Positions 11,760 to 23,387 of a stretch of 64,000 nt of DNA are shown here, piece after piece. Under the pieces are notes generated by a model. That model made no database searches. It had not been told where the DNA came from and saw only the letters and a list, made by a program, of their open reading frames with translations. The stretch lies in contig JADNRZ010000010.1 in the NCBI GenBank assembly GCA_015501605.1, forward strand, positions 62,001 through 126,000, read 5' to 3'. The stretch is from Panaeolus papilionaceus (taxonomy: Eukaryota; Basidiomycota; Agaricomycetes; Agaricales). Positions within the stretch are counted from its first letter, which is position 1. Each line of letters opens with the position of its first letter. The position numbers were made by a program, and so were the translations under genes.

Positions 11760-14034
11760 ATTGAAGTTGATCGCGCGCTGGTATGGGGTGTTTCTCAGGA
11801 GGTTGGACTGAGCCTCTTTTATACCATTCCGAGTCTGGTAGGCATCAGCGAGTGTGAACCATTTACTGATGGTCTCTGAAAACAGGTTTGCATCATATGA
11901 GGAAAATGGGTCGGTAAGGCGGTTCAAAATTAGCCGCAGCTCCATTGATTAGGGTCGTATTTCGGTAAAGGAGCTGAACATTATCCATAGGATTTTATCG
12001 AGATAAAATTCAGATGCGGCTGCAATCGAAATAAGTACCAGTGGAAGTCGATTATGTGAATTGGAGGTCGAAAGTCAAATGCATGATAACGCTGGAAGAT
12101 ATCTTGATGCTTGAGCCCCCACATGTGCATGCAGTATCATTGCGCCCAGCCATTTCTGAGGGACTATTGAGCAGTAGATTAAGTATTTCATCTACCTTAT
12201 GCGCACAATCCTCTGAGTCTCAGTGTGAGTCCACGCGCCGTGTGCGCACTCAATAGGTGCTAGAAGACTTTTGAAAAGGCTAAACAAGGGACGTGTTGGC
12301 TGGTTGTCGTCTCAACCATCATTCCCAGCTTCATTAAATTTTAGGGCTTCTATTTAGTGGTTCGGGGACGCAGCGTTTATAGAAACACTTGTTGCCGTAC
12401 TACCTGCCTTATGGCTCACTATCCTTCAGCCGCAGTCTCGTCACGCCCCGCAATACTGTATTTTCCTGAAATCTATCACCGCTGCTTGGCATTTTGCAGG
12501 TCCACCCACAACGAAGGACCAATGAAGCGGTGAAATATGTTGCAAGCTGTGGATGCCATCAATGAGTGCTAATCACGTAAGGCCATCAACTGGCAGCCAG
12601 TATAGCCTACCACAACAGGGGCCGCGCTCTGAGTCGGCATCCGACAAGACAGACAGGTAGCACTCAAAATTATGCAGGCATGTGGTGAGTGACCATCAAT
12701 AATGAAATTCACGCTTTGGCTGGCCGATGACCTCAACATGGGTTTGCTTAGATTACCCACAAAGCACCCACGGGTTTTTGTGTTCTAAGCATTCAGATTG
12801 GCTAACGATTGTGGTAGTAACAATAAGCCACGCGCTCTGCAACGAAAGCTATAGAATGCCGACCCTGATCCCCTATCCTAAACCCATCAACACTTGGATA
12901 TGCTCTGCCAACTCACTCTGACAGTCTGCAGAGGCCCCACCACTGACAAGGTTGATCAATATAATCAAGAGTCGGTTGAACCCGTCAAGCCAGGCGTTAA
13001 CTACAAGAAATAGCACGTTGAATACCTGTAGATACTCTTCAATGACGATGTCTTCCCAGTCCTTGAAGAATACATCGAAGATTTAACCAAAGGTCGAAGA
13101 TTGTCAACAGTTGATTTACGGAGTCGCCCAGAGCACCCTAAAATAAATTGGGTGAAGCGGTTGGTTATACCCGACGACAAACCCCTCGATTCAGCCACCG
13201 ATTTTTCTTTCGTTTTGTTCCTTCCTCATTTGACACGGCTCGAAAGGTTGTTTTTGCACCCCGTACGGAGGGTCAGATTGGACGACATACACACATCGAT
13301 ATCCTATGGCCTCCCCGGCTTTAAAATGTCGGTCTGTTGAACTGGGCACTGAATAAATACAGCGAGCCCCGGAAGTTCACTCAAAATTGGGGAACTCACG
13401 AACCCCCCATGTCGCACTACCTTCCTCGAGTGATCTACAACCGATAAGGTGTTCAAACAGGGTCCCGAGAGAGGGAAGAGGAACTGGAAGAGGCTGTCTG
13501 ATCCGTCCAGATTCCGGAACCAATTATTTACCAGTAACATCATTTGATATATCTATAATAGACCGAAGTAATAACCCGAAAGTGAGTGCGCTGCTGATAA
13601 TTTGGAGTCCTCTTCATTTTGGAGCTCCCTGGTTCGTGCTTAGAACCACCCAGGGTGCATTTGAAAATCGTTTACTAAACACCTGGTTGATCGCAACGAG
13701 ATGACGGAAATATTCCACGATGATTAACGTTGATGAAAGTTGCCTCAGATTGCTCCTCGTATCAATCAACTGGAATATGATAAAGCTCGACGTCAAATAC
13801 AAGTCTAAATCCAAGAGAGGAAATTATAAGGCGCTTTCAAAGTCCGTTGTTGTTAAAGTTGAAAGGTGAACCAAACAAAGCAACGTGTGTGGGAGGATGC
13901 TTACCTAAAGTGCCACGTCCGGAAAGTGGTGATGTGGCGAAAAGTGTTTTGGCCCGAGTTGTGCCAACCACGTCTCTTTCTCTTTAAAACACTCTTCTTC
14001 GTCTTTCTCCGCTCTTTAGTTTTCTTTCTAAACA
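11760..14034. other. Intergenic region with weak gene remnants
   Basis: About 2.3 kb. Apart from the weak fragment at 13101-13340 I find no coding signal that survives a splice check. The last 60 bases before 14035 are pyrimidine-rich (TCTTTCTC, TTCTTCGTCTTTCTCC), the usual pattern just upstream of a highly expressed fungal gene, here SEC61 alpha. Confidence 0.5.
13101..13340 (+). pseudogene. Possible fragment of an F-box/LRR-like protein
   Basis: Open frame of 79 codons with text such as NWVKRLVIPDDK and LPHLTRLERLFLHP. This resembles the 'layer' repeats in basidiomycete F-box-like proteins (compare the complete one at 21865-23387). The open frame continues upstream past stop codons only if indels are assumed. 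No start, F-box or C-terminus is found. Low confidence; it may be chance. Confidence 0.22.
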
Positions 14035-16111
14035 ATGAGCGGCTGTAAGTTCTTTTTATTCTCATTATTCTCTGGATTATACTCATAATTTACTTGAACA
14101 GTTCGGTTTCTGAATCTTGTCCGGCCTTTCCTGCCCATTCTTCCTGAAGTCTCGTCACCAGATCGCAAGGTATGTCTCTTGACTCATATTCCACCGTTAT
14201 TTCTCTCATATCTTGTTGTTTTAGGTGCCCTTCAACCAAAAAGTGCTATGGACAGCCGTAACGCTCCTCATTTTCTTGGTCTGCTCACAAGTCCCCCTGT
14301 ACGGTATCATGTCCAGCGACTCGTCCGACCCTCTCTACTGGATGCGTGTCATCCTCGCCTCTAACCGCGGTACCCTCATGGAACTCGGTATCACCCCCAT
14401 TATCACCTCTGGCATGATCATGCAGCTTTTGGCAGGCGCAAACCTCATCGACGTTGACTTTGGTCTCAAGGAAGACAGGGCTCTATTCAGTGGTGCTCAG
14501 AAACGTGAGTTTTCTCGTCTTTTCTATGATTCAACTCCTATGAGACGCGTCGTACGGTCTCTATTTCCAATTCTACACCCTTTCCGTGTATTTTGGAAAA
14601 ATTGAACTTGCCCACCGACGCGGTTGAACCGCCAGCGTGGCACATACCCCCTCAAAATCCCATGCTAACCCGACGTCTCCCACAGTCTTCGCTCTCATCA
14701 TCGCCCTCGGCCAAGCTACTGTCTACGTCCTCACAGGTCTCTACGGCCAACCCAAGGACCTCGGTGCCGGTGTCTGTCTTTTGCTCATCATCCAACTCAT
14801 CGTCGCTGCCCTCATCGTCATCCTTCTCGACGAGCTCCTCCAAAAAGGCTATGGTCTCGGTTCCGGTATCAACCTGTTCATCGCTACCAACATCTGCGAG
14901 AGTATCGTCTGGAAGGCGTTTTCTCCTACGACTGTCAACATTGGCCGTGGCTCTGAATTTGAGGGTGCCATCGTTGCGCTTTTCCATCTCCTTTTCACCT
15001 GGAACGACAAGGGCCGTGCACTGCGCGAGGCATTCTGGCGCGACAGGCTCCCTAACGTCATGAACCTCATCGCAACTGTCATCATTTTCGCTGTCGTCAT
15101 TTACCTCCAGGGCTTCAGGATTGAGATCCCAGTGAAGAGCAACAGGTTCAGGGGCCAGCGGGGAACGTACCCTGTCAAGCTTTTCTATACTTCAAATATG
15201 CCTATTATGCTCCAGAGCGCGTTGACGAGCAATGTTTTCATTGTGTCGCAGATGCTCGCAAGCAGGTTCCCTTCAAACCTCCTCGTTAAGATTCTCGGTA
15301 TCTGGGAGGTGAGTTTCCTCTATTTTATTATTATACGCGCACACATTGACCCATTATCAATTTAAATTTTCACTAGCCCATGGAAGATTCTCCTCAACTC
15401 CGCGCCACCTCTGGTATCGTCTACTACATGTCGCCACCCCATACCATCAAAGAAGCCATCCTCGACCCTATCCACACGGCCATCTACATCCTCTTCATGA
15501 TCTCTGCCTGTGCCCTGTTCAGTAAGACATGGATTGAAGTTTCGGGCAGTGGACCTCGGGACGTTGCGAAGCAGTTGAAGGATCAGCAGATGGTGTGTTT
15601 CCTCGTTACTCTCCCGCATAAAAATTATTAACGCCCCATATCGCAGGTTATGGCCGGCCACCGCGAAGGCTCTATGTACAAGGAACTGAAACGCGTTATC
15701 CCCACCGCTGCTGCATTTGGAGGCGCCATTTTGGGTCTCTTGTCGGTTGCGGCTGATTTGAGCGGTGCGATTGGAAGTGGAACGGGTATTTTGATGGCTG
15801 TTACCATTATTTATAGCTGTGAGTGTTTCTTCTTCGATGATTTGAGCTTGGGGTTTGGGGGTAAGGGAGACTAGGAGATGAGGGCGGTTTTGAACACATC
15901 ATCGGTGTTGGTGTGGATGGCACCGGGTTGAACGCAGAGTTGGGTTGGACACCATGATGTCATTTCCTTCATCCTCTCCTACAACATCTCTGTCCTCTCC
16001 TTCAACGATGCTTTTCGTTCATGATACTGACTATCTTCTTTTTTAGACTGGGAAATCGGTATGCGCGAATCCGGAGGACCTGAGATGGGCGCGTTGGGTG
16101 ATTTGCTCTAA
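14035..16111 (+). CDS. SEC61: Protein transport protein SEC61 subunit alpha
   Basis: Seven exons (14035-14044, 14102-14169, 14225-14504, 14686-15308, 15377-15592, 15647-15818, 16047-16111) give 477 residues, the usual family length. It forms the ER membrane channel for co- and post-translational translocation. Recognised throughout: [20 protein letters not shown] at the start, the plug region near [16 protein letters not shown], and pore helices with [20 protein letters not shown]. The cytoplasmic loop [20 protein letters not shown] contacts the ribosome, and the end is [16 protein letters not shown]. The first exon has only 10 coding bases, so the start depends on the intron at 14045-14101. 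Both strands around it are free of other genes, and the pyrimidine-rich leader suggests strong constitutive expression. Confidence 0.97.
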
Positions 16112-16960
16112 TCGTCTGACGATCCATTCGTCGATCCATCTATCCAAAAGATGATTTTTGATTGATCGCTGCTCGCTCTGTCGGTCCTTGGACGACGTGT
16201 AGGTGGGGTGGGGTGGGGTGGTTGTAATGTGTTGTGGATGTGACGCGAGATTGAGAGGGGAGGGAGGGACGTGGGATACCCAAAATCAACCTTGACGAAC
16301 GCGAAGGGGGAGGGAAGGCGAAGTAAAGTAGGTACATATACGTAATGCGTGTTGAGAAATCTCTTATGTAGTTTCTCGTTTTCTTTATTTAATGTTATGC
16401 GTATGAATGGATTGAATGAACTGTGAGTGAAATGAGATGAGGCGGGGATATGGATCGGTTGTGTTGAGATACATGAGGGCCTTGCTGTGCAGTCGTGGTG
16501 AACGCGACACTGGTTAACATCGGTTGAATAAGGACTTAGAGGGTTAATAAGAGCCCTCGGAATACAGACCAACGATGAGTTCAAGCTCGTTCATATTTTG
16601 TTGGTGAATATCAGATGTACATAACAGATGCGGAACGGTATAAGAGGGTCCAGGATACAAGTTTGAGGAGGTACTGCCAGTGTCAATGAAGTACTCAAGC
16701 TGGAGCTCAAGCTCAAGCTTTATATTTCACCTCGTTCGTAACCCTCGGACTTGGACGTGAATCCATTATTTAATAGTGTCAACGCTCAACGCTCAACGTT
16801 CAATCTCGATGTTCAGGATGGGTTTCGGAACTGTTGTTCGGGTTGGGCGCCGGTTTATCGCTGCCGATGCACGTAGCCATCGTCGTTGGAATTGGTTATC
16901 AGTCGAGGCCCGGGGGTGAAATTGGTCAGCGGATGTATTCGAAGAGAAGGGATTCCCTAC
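16112..16960. other. SEC61 3' region and spacer
   Basis: The 3' UTR of SEC61 and non-coding sequence with a G-rich run (GGGGTGGGGTGGGGTGG near 16205-16221). Open frames here are shadows without domains. Possible second exon sequence of the minus-strand secreted-peptide gene may lie near 16800, but I cannot fix it. Confidence 0.5.
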
Positions 16961-17051
16961 CTGGCTCAACGCCTTGTGGGACAGGGAGGGCACGAGCCAG
17001 TGTCGCGGCAAAAACACTGTACACAGATTGAAATATGACTGGGAGTTGCAT
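16961..17051 (-). CDS. Tiny secreted-peptide gene, first exon (family copy 2)
   Basis: ATG at 17051 gives MQLPVIFQSVYSVFAATLAR, then ALPVPQGVEP, followed by a phase-1 donor (GTAGGG, 16955-16960). Same architecture as 11675-11759: MQL start, about 22-residue signal peptide ending AL-P, intron after 28-30 codons. It begins only 99 bp downstream of the GTPase stop on the same strand. It could be an independent gene or, less likely, an alternative end of that transcript. Downstream exons unresolved; function unknown. Confidence 0.42.
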
Positions 17052-17149
17052 ATTGAGAATTCGAATGAGACTGGACATTGGATTCCGATGACCAAGTTTG
17101 TGTGCGTAACGCTATGTAATGTAATGTAATACTTGACAAAGTCCAAGGG

Positions 17150-18427
17150 TTAGGCTTCGCGAAGCTTACGAACATTTTGACCCCAAGTCTTAATCAAATC
17201 TCTGGCATGTGAAACGATTGTCTTGATTGGGGGTGGAGGGGGGGGAGGGGGAGGGTCCCCAAAGTCTTTCAGTTCTTGTTCAAACTTGACGAGCAGGTTG
17301 TCTATTTCGTCCCTCCGCGCAATAAGGAGTACGGCTAGTTCCTCCTCCTCGGTGACTGCGGCCTCTTCCACCTCTATTTGTATATCAGCTCTATAGTTTC
17401 TCAGGTTCTGGATTCGAGTTTGAAGGTCTTCATAGACATTGGGACCAAACTCGGTATATCCTAGTCTCGGCGATCCGTCAATCATTCTCTCGATATGAAA
17501 GTTGTCGAGCGCATATCTGAAGGATCGATCCAATGTAGAGAGTGCTGACTTTGGAGTGTTGTAGAACTTGATGATAACACTCTTTTGATCGATGTATTCC
17601 TAAAGCACAACATAGGCAAGGGGTTTTAGCTGGTATTAATTTGGCCACATCGAAATGAGTTGAACTCATACCTTCCATATTTCATCCTGAAGCTGCTTGA
17701 AATTACTCTCCGCGCGTTCAGCAGCACTCCTTCCGGAAAAACAGTCCCACATCGTGGACACGATCGTGATGTGGCCTGCTGACCTGATCCCAGTCAGACC
17801 GTGGAACATCTGAACCACCTGCCTGTGACTTCCAGGCAACCGAGGATTGTTGATGGGCATGAAATAAAGAATGTGACTGATATAACTGCATAGTATATAT
17901 GTTACCATTAGCACATCATTCAACAGATACAAGAAGCATGAGGTCACCCTGTCTTTTTCGCCCATTCTCTCAACATTGAGACGATACCCATCATTGAGAT
18001 TTTGGTATCAGCGAAGCCGGGTACATCGACAAGGTAAATGGGGTCGCCAGCCTGGTGTACGTTTTTCACACGATACGTTGATATTGACTGCGTGAAACCT
18101 TCAAGACGGTTACTGGATATCTGTAGGGAACTGTTGCATGCGACTGCTTCTATAAACTAAAAGTCAAGACAAGGATAGTTGTCAGTCTTGAGCCAGATAA
18201 ATTTGGAGTAGCGCCACCTACTGAACTCTTCCCTGCTCCCGTTGGACCAAGCAGTCTACATGCAGTCAGATATGTAAGTCAGGAAAGAGCTGACACACGC
18301 AATGGCTCTTCTGAACACACACGATAAGGTACCCACCGTCCACATTGTCCTCGTGTACTAGTTCCACCGATACAGGCCCTTCAACTGTTAAATTTTGATA
18401 TCCGTCACTTGGATCCATAGCACTCAT
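17150..18427 (-). CDS. P-loop GTPase (G domain-containing protein, AIG1/septin-like fold)
   Basis: Five exons (18333-18427, 18222-18255, 17948-18156, 17672-17885, 17150-17599) give 333 residues. The G1 loop GPTGAGKSS is assembled across the first two introns. The G3 motif is YLVDVPGFADT, and a VSTMWD stretch stands where a G4 (N/T)KxD is expected. This family is widespread and multi-copy in agaricomycetes; its cellular role is not established. The C-terminal third is helical and probably coiled-coil (EEAAVTEEEELAVLLIARRD, FEQELKDF), with a Pro run of nine and a final amphipathic helix. A truncated relic of the same C-terminus is at 11150-11431. It is flanked on both sides by the signal-peptide exon family. 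Confidence 0.85.
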
Positions 18428-18627
18428 GATTGGAATGAAGGACAAAGATGATGTTGAATGGAGATGCTGCCACCGTGGTGATTGCACAGGATCAAGAAGG
18501 CTGAGAACTCGCTGGCAGTGTCCCGCATCTCTTATCCTGTCAGGTTCCCATCCTTTGATATATTTGCTTATGTCGCTTAAAGTGTGGTATCACTTAAAGT
18601 TGAGCTGCAGCTGCAGCCCGGCATGTA

Positions 18628-18706
18628 CAGGTGGATTTGCCATTTTTGTCGTTCTTACTGCGACACTTTCACTTGCTCTTCCTGCTCAGTAAAACGAGGC
18701 AAGAGG
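18628..18706 (+). pseudogene. Dead copy of the tiny secreted-peptide exon (family copy 3)
   Basis: Reads FAIFVVLTATLSLALPAQ, then a stop, then NEARGK before a donor (GTAAGA at 18707). It aligns base by base to copy 1 (VLLAATLSLALPNQQYEAR). The CAA codon of copy 1 is TAA here, and no ATG-CAG start is present. It lies on the opposite strand, head to head with the GTPase start at 18427. Confidence 0.6.
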
Positions 18707-19493
18707 TAAGACACCTTACCTTTGGTCACCCCAGTTCGCCTCAGTTTCCTCTCGTTGTCATCGTCATCGTCATTGTTGTATCTCGTCTCGTTTCATTCAT
18801 ATTGACACCACCGTTCGTTTCCTGCATTCTGCCTCATTTATTCTGTTCCAATCCCAAGCTCAAGCGCCACAGTCATGGTACCTTTGTCAGGGCTTCAGAA
18901 CAAGCGTGAATTTGGCACTGCGGGAACCGATATATTGTGCATTAATGGGGTAGTGGTAACCTGGGTCGTTGCCATCAAACTCGACCCTGGGGGAGTCCGA
19001 TTTTCTCTTGAAGCAGTATCAGCGCTTGTTCAGAAGATCCACAGGCGCGCATTTGTTTCACTTTGGGTTTCTTTGATCCTTTAATCTGAGATGAGGTGGA
19101 AAGCCCCCACATTTTAGCAAGGTATGATACTGACCTGGGATTTTGAAAGGATGCGATAAGTCAGAGTCGGCGATATGAGTAACTCTAGTACGATCGCTCG
19201 CAGTGGGCCATGCCCTACCCATTAGTATACGCAATCGCATGGTTGTTGCGTCCTACGAGCTCAATGTGAAATGTATACATTCGTACCTATCTACTCTGAA
19301 GGTGTGAATTCCTCCCCTCTTATCGACTCTTTCACCTTCAAATTCCATCGCGTACTTTCGCAAGTTGCACCGGTGTAATTTCAGGTCACCCCCGATTAAG
19401 CGGTACTAGTAGGGTGTCTACTATGATCTTGTCAGCCCCTATGGCGCCTGGCTTTAATCCATGTTGTGCATTGTTCAATTAGAAGTGATATCC
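18707..19493. other. Spacer, nothing recognised
   Basis: Contains the tail of the dead secreted-peptide copy (further sequence after its donor is unassignable) and the 3' flank of the seven-helix gene that ends at 19494. Confidence 0.5.
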
Positions 19494-20884
19494 TCAATTA
19501 AAATGTAGCGTCCGACAATCCGAGTCTCTCGTTTCGTCTTCTGTCTCAACATCTGTGTGGATGAACGTCGTCAGACGAAAGGCTTCATCATTTGCTTCAC
19601 GCGGATGGTGTTGATTTTGCGCATTCAGAGCCAGGTTGTGCATGTTTTGGATGATGCGACAGTTCTACAAATCAAAGGTACGTCAAATCACTTCAAATTG
19701 TCAACTTCAGGAAATAAAATTGCAATAGTTACCACAGCTGAAAGAAGCGTTGTTGGAAGGCTGGCCGTCGAGCACGTAAACGATGAGAGATGTTAAATGC
19801 ACTGCCTCGAACAAGTAACGACTCACAAAAAGTGATAGTAAGGGTTGATTACGCCTGAGGAGATGCCAGCGGGCAAGATTACAGCTACGCATGCTGAGTT
19901 GACACAGAAAAAATAAGACGATTATTCATGCGTAGCCGTTTAAAGCACTCACCGACGAGCAAAGCGAAGATCCATGAACACTCATGAACCACAAGCCTAA
20001 CAACAGGTATGCGTCCCTGCCCCGTGTTCCGCTTCAGGTATCCACACAGCCAAATGGCAGCATGAGAGAGGATGAGTGTGACGCTGGAGATAAATCCCAG
20101 TTTGTTTAGAGGTCAAAGTGCACTGTATTAAATGCCAGACTAGCACTTACCCTAGGGCGATTCTGGCATACCTCAGATCGTGAAAGGTTGTTACGTCGCA
20201 AAGCCCATTGAACGACTCTCGACGACGCAAGACCACATTCCAGCTGGTGTAAACTCCGCAAGCGTAGGGAGAAAGGATTGCCGGTACCAGTAGCAATATG
20301 AGGAAGTTTTTTTGATACAACGCGTAGACTGTATGTTAGTTGCTCAAGTTAGAAAATATCTGATATATTCGGACCTATCGGCATACCTCGTAGGAATAAT
20401 ATTATATCCAGAATAATAATCATGAGTGCGCATTGCAAGTATAGAAAGGTGTACCAGATGGCACATCTTTCAGGACTCACACCAAGAGGCGAACGACCCA
20501 GAATGACATGGATTAATAAGTAATTGGCACTGGATCATTGAGATAACATGACGAAAAGAGAGAGCATGCGAGTCACTTACGTTTTTCCAATCAACTCATA
20601 GTATCGAGAAATCACAAACAGAACCTTCGATATAGTAACAGGACGGCTATGATGCTCTGAGTGATTTCCGTCGTCCTCTGGTCATGTCGACATACCTCCA
20701 GATGTGGGTAAATTCAAATCGACAAGTTCCTACGTATTCAAGCGCGATTAGGCACAAAGCAGCCACTATTAACAGTTACTATCGGTGTGACGAAACCACA
20801 ACAGGCGGACATGGAAGGCTCACATGATATAATATGGCGTATGTGGAAGTCAAAGGAGCTCACAACGAAATCTGGCGAAATCAT
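19494..20884 (-). CDS. Seven-helix membrane protein, DUF6533 family
   Basis: Nine short exons (20824-20884, 20696-20765, 20581-20646, 20387-20529, 20151-20328, 19953-20083, 19827-19893, 19733-19760, 19494-19664) give 304 residues. No long open frame exists here, so the gene is easily missed. The family signature is clear: an N-terminal helix leading to EFTHIWR, then KVLFVISRYYE, helix MIIILDIILFLRGVYALYQK, helix FLILLLVPAILSPYACGVYT. It continues with VTLILSHAAIWL, a VVRLVVHECSWIFALLVACV segment, and a final helix ending in NCRIIQNMHNL. The hydrophilic tail (about 45 residues) is acidic at its end. The family is a basidiomycete-rich group of predicted receptor-like membrane proteins without known ligand. 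Start at 20884 is the best ATG; a short 28-bp exon (19733-19760) is inferred from phase. Confidence 0.8.
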
Positions 20885-21864
20885 GAAACCCTGGAGTTTG
20901 GACGCGTAGACGAGTTTGCGATGTATTATCACCAAGGAAGTCAATCCCGCACTTCAAGCCGACTCGCTGACTCTAAAATCAGAGGTTAATATATGTGCAG
21001 TGAGCACAGCTGAAGCGGGTTGAAGAGACTTCGAGGAGGGAGAAGACAAGGAACAGTTTTTTTCAAGACAGGTAATCGAGTTACCTGCGGGTTTGTATTG
21101 TAAGTTTTGATCCAGGGATAGCGCTCGTGGAATAGAACTTAGAAGGAAGACTTAGGGAGTCAATTATATTCTCAATTTGTTCTTGATCCTTGCTGTCAAC
21201 GCATCCAGGGTAAAAGAGCTGCACACATACATGTTTCAAAGACCCATTTTATTAGAATCGGCCGCGTGAACCTGGGGCAAGGCATGAAGCACACATTACC
21301 TCACTGAGTGCTTTCACTCAATTCCACGTCTTCTGTCATGGGGGTAAGCAGGATACTCAGGTAAGACAATCGCTGTGTTGGCGTTATTCCCGACTCAGGA
21401 TCAGCCAAGCAGCCCACGCTGTCAAGTTGTTAGTGTGCGATCGGGTCCTTATCAGGCTAATATCAGCCACCGTAATCAAACTGTAAAATTATTGAAAGCT
21501 CCGGGTTGACATTGCTCCTTGGCAACCGCAGGGATAGTGCGGGGCGCGGTTCGGTTCCGGTGCTCCAAGAAACGTGCAGAATGATCTCAATGAACATCAA
21601 ACTTTGTAAATGGTGATTACCAAACTTGAATCCAGGAGTAGTGCGTGAATCCGTCAGCAAGCACTGAAGGCCATAGGATAAAGTGAAGGAAGGTATCAAG
21701 AAGGTATCTAATCAGGAGTAAATCTAATGCCAAACATCGGATACGATGACAACGAGAGCTAAACTAGTGAGCAGGTGAAAAATAAGAGAAGACGGGCAAA
21801 AGGGAATCTAAAGGGAGCTGGTGATGGTCGGGTGTTTCAACCGCTGATATCCACACCCCGATCC
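20885..21864. other. Intergenic, nothing recognised
   Basis: Presumed promoter of the seven-helix gene (next to 20884) and 3' flank of the F-box-like gene. No supported coding region. Confidence 0.5.
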
Positions 21865-23387
21865 TCATGAAACAACGCCAACAGAATACCATCTAACCCC
21901 GACTTCGCTCGCATCAGCCTCAAATCCATCAAACACACCCGCCAACTCCAACTCCAGCACCCTCTTCGCAAGCTTCATTTGTGCTTTATCCTTCGCTTCA
22001 ACAGAGGGAAGTTTGAAATCATGAGTGACCTCCACTGATCGCAGGGAAGGATGAAACACTTTAAGAGTAGATGGCTTTACGAGCGTCCAATGCGAGTGAG
22101 CGCTGGGTGCTTGATTGCGAGTGACATGGATTTGGGGTAGAGGTTGATCAGGATTGAATACGGTCCATGTTGTTGCGGGAGTGTGGGCGAGGAAGGGGTC
22201 CAGAGAGAAAGAAGAGCGCAGGGCGGGTGCATATGTGGCAGCCGAATGCGTTCTTGTGATGCCCTGGGGTGCGCGAGGAGGAGCAAGAGCGTTGATAGTG
22301 ATACTCAAATCCTTCAAAGTGGTGACGGTAGGACGACTAAATGTGGATGTAGATTTTTGCGGTGAAAGAATTGCGAAGACGTGATGGAGTGGAGGTATGG
22401 ACCGGAGAGTTCCAGTTTGGATGCAGAGAGTAAGAGAATCCAACAACGGGAGTTGGGCGAGATTGATGGAGGACAGACTCATCAAGGCTGTATCAACACG
22501 AATCATCCTACAACGACGACGTCCTTTAGAAGTTATATTGAAACATAGAAGGCCACTTACAAGGTAAGTTGCGACAGCGAGCCCGACACTGTTTGGACGA
22601 CATGAGACAAGGCATTGACGCCCATTCGATCGCGAATTAGGCCTTTGAAACTACTCAGAGTGTTGAATCCTGACCAAACCACTGCTGCCGCCGAAGGATT
22701 GAAAAAGGTAGCATCAAAATGAAAGATGTAGCCGTGGACGGTAAGGCTCCTTAACGCTGTTGGCGCAATCTGCGCAGGCTGACTGATAAGCCCATCAGCG
22801 AGAGGTGGTTCAGGAAATAAGGGGTCAAAGGTGGTATGAATCAATTCCACATGGCGCAACGACTGAGATCGTTGTACCAGGAAAGGTGGAACTCCAAGAA
22901 TATTGGAGAGTCGTAGGCTGCGTATGTTGGCCCGATCTAGAAGTCTGAGAATAGAAACCCACGACAGTGGGCCAATATTTCCCCACTCAAATGGACGTCT
23001 CCTATATCCCGTTATCCAGAGAGATTCCAAAGAAGGCACCTCCATCAGCAGATTGATGATTGCTGTCAAGTTATTATCGTCCTCCAAGAGGAGTCTCCTG
23101 TCGTCAACTTGGATATGTAAATGACGAACCAGCGCCTTAAGCTCCGCGTTTTTGCAAAATAATTCGCAAAGAGACACCAGATGATCTGTGGGGTTTGTTG
23201 TCGTCGATAACTTGGATGAATGCGCCTCCAGTGTCACCGTTGAGAACAAAGCCTTTCTTGCTGGATAGCGGAATGAATGAGATACAGCACTGCAGGCCAA
23301 GAGTGCACATTGTGCTTCATTTGAAGAAAAATCGAGAGGTATACGGTTGACGATGAGCTCGATAACGTCCTGGGGTAGCTCGACCAT
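21865..23387 (-). CDS. F-box/LRR-like protein
   Basis: Two exons (22561-23387, 21865-22507) joined in phase give 489 residues. The N-terminus MVELPQDVIELIVNRIPLDF, then CALLACSAVSHSFRYPARKALF, is the basidiomycete F-box-like pattern (LPxxVxxxIxxxL ... C..vs..f...ar..LF). That would make it a likely SCF ubiquitin-ligase adaptor. The rest shows loose leucine-rich layers (LMEVPSLESLWITGY, LLDRANIRSLRLSNI, LRHVELIHT, LRSLTVHGYIF). The target is unknown. Such genes are highly amplified in agaricomycetes. A possible relic of a related gene lies at 13101-13340. Confidence 0.8.
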
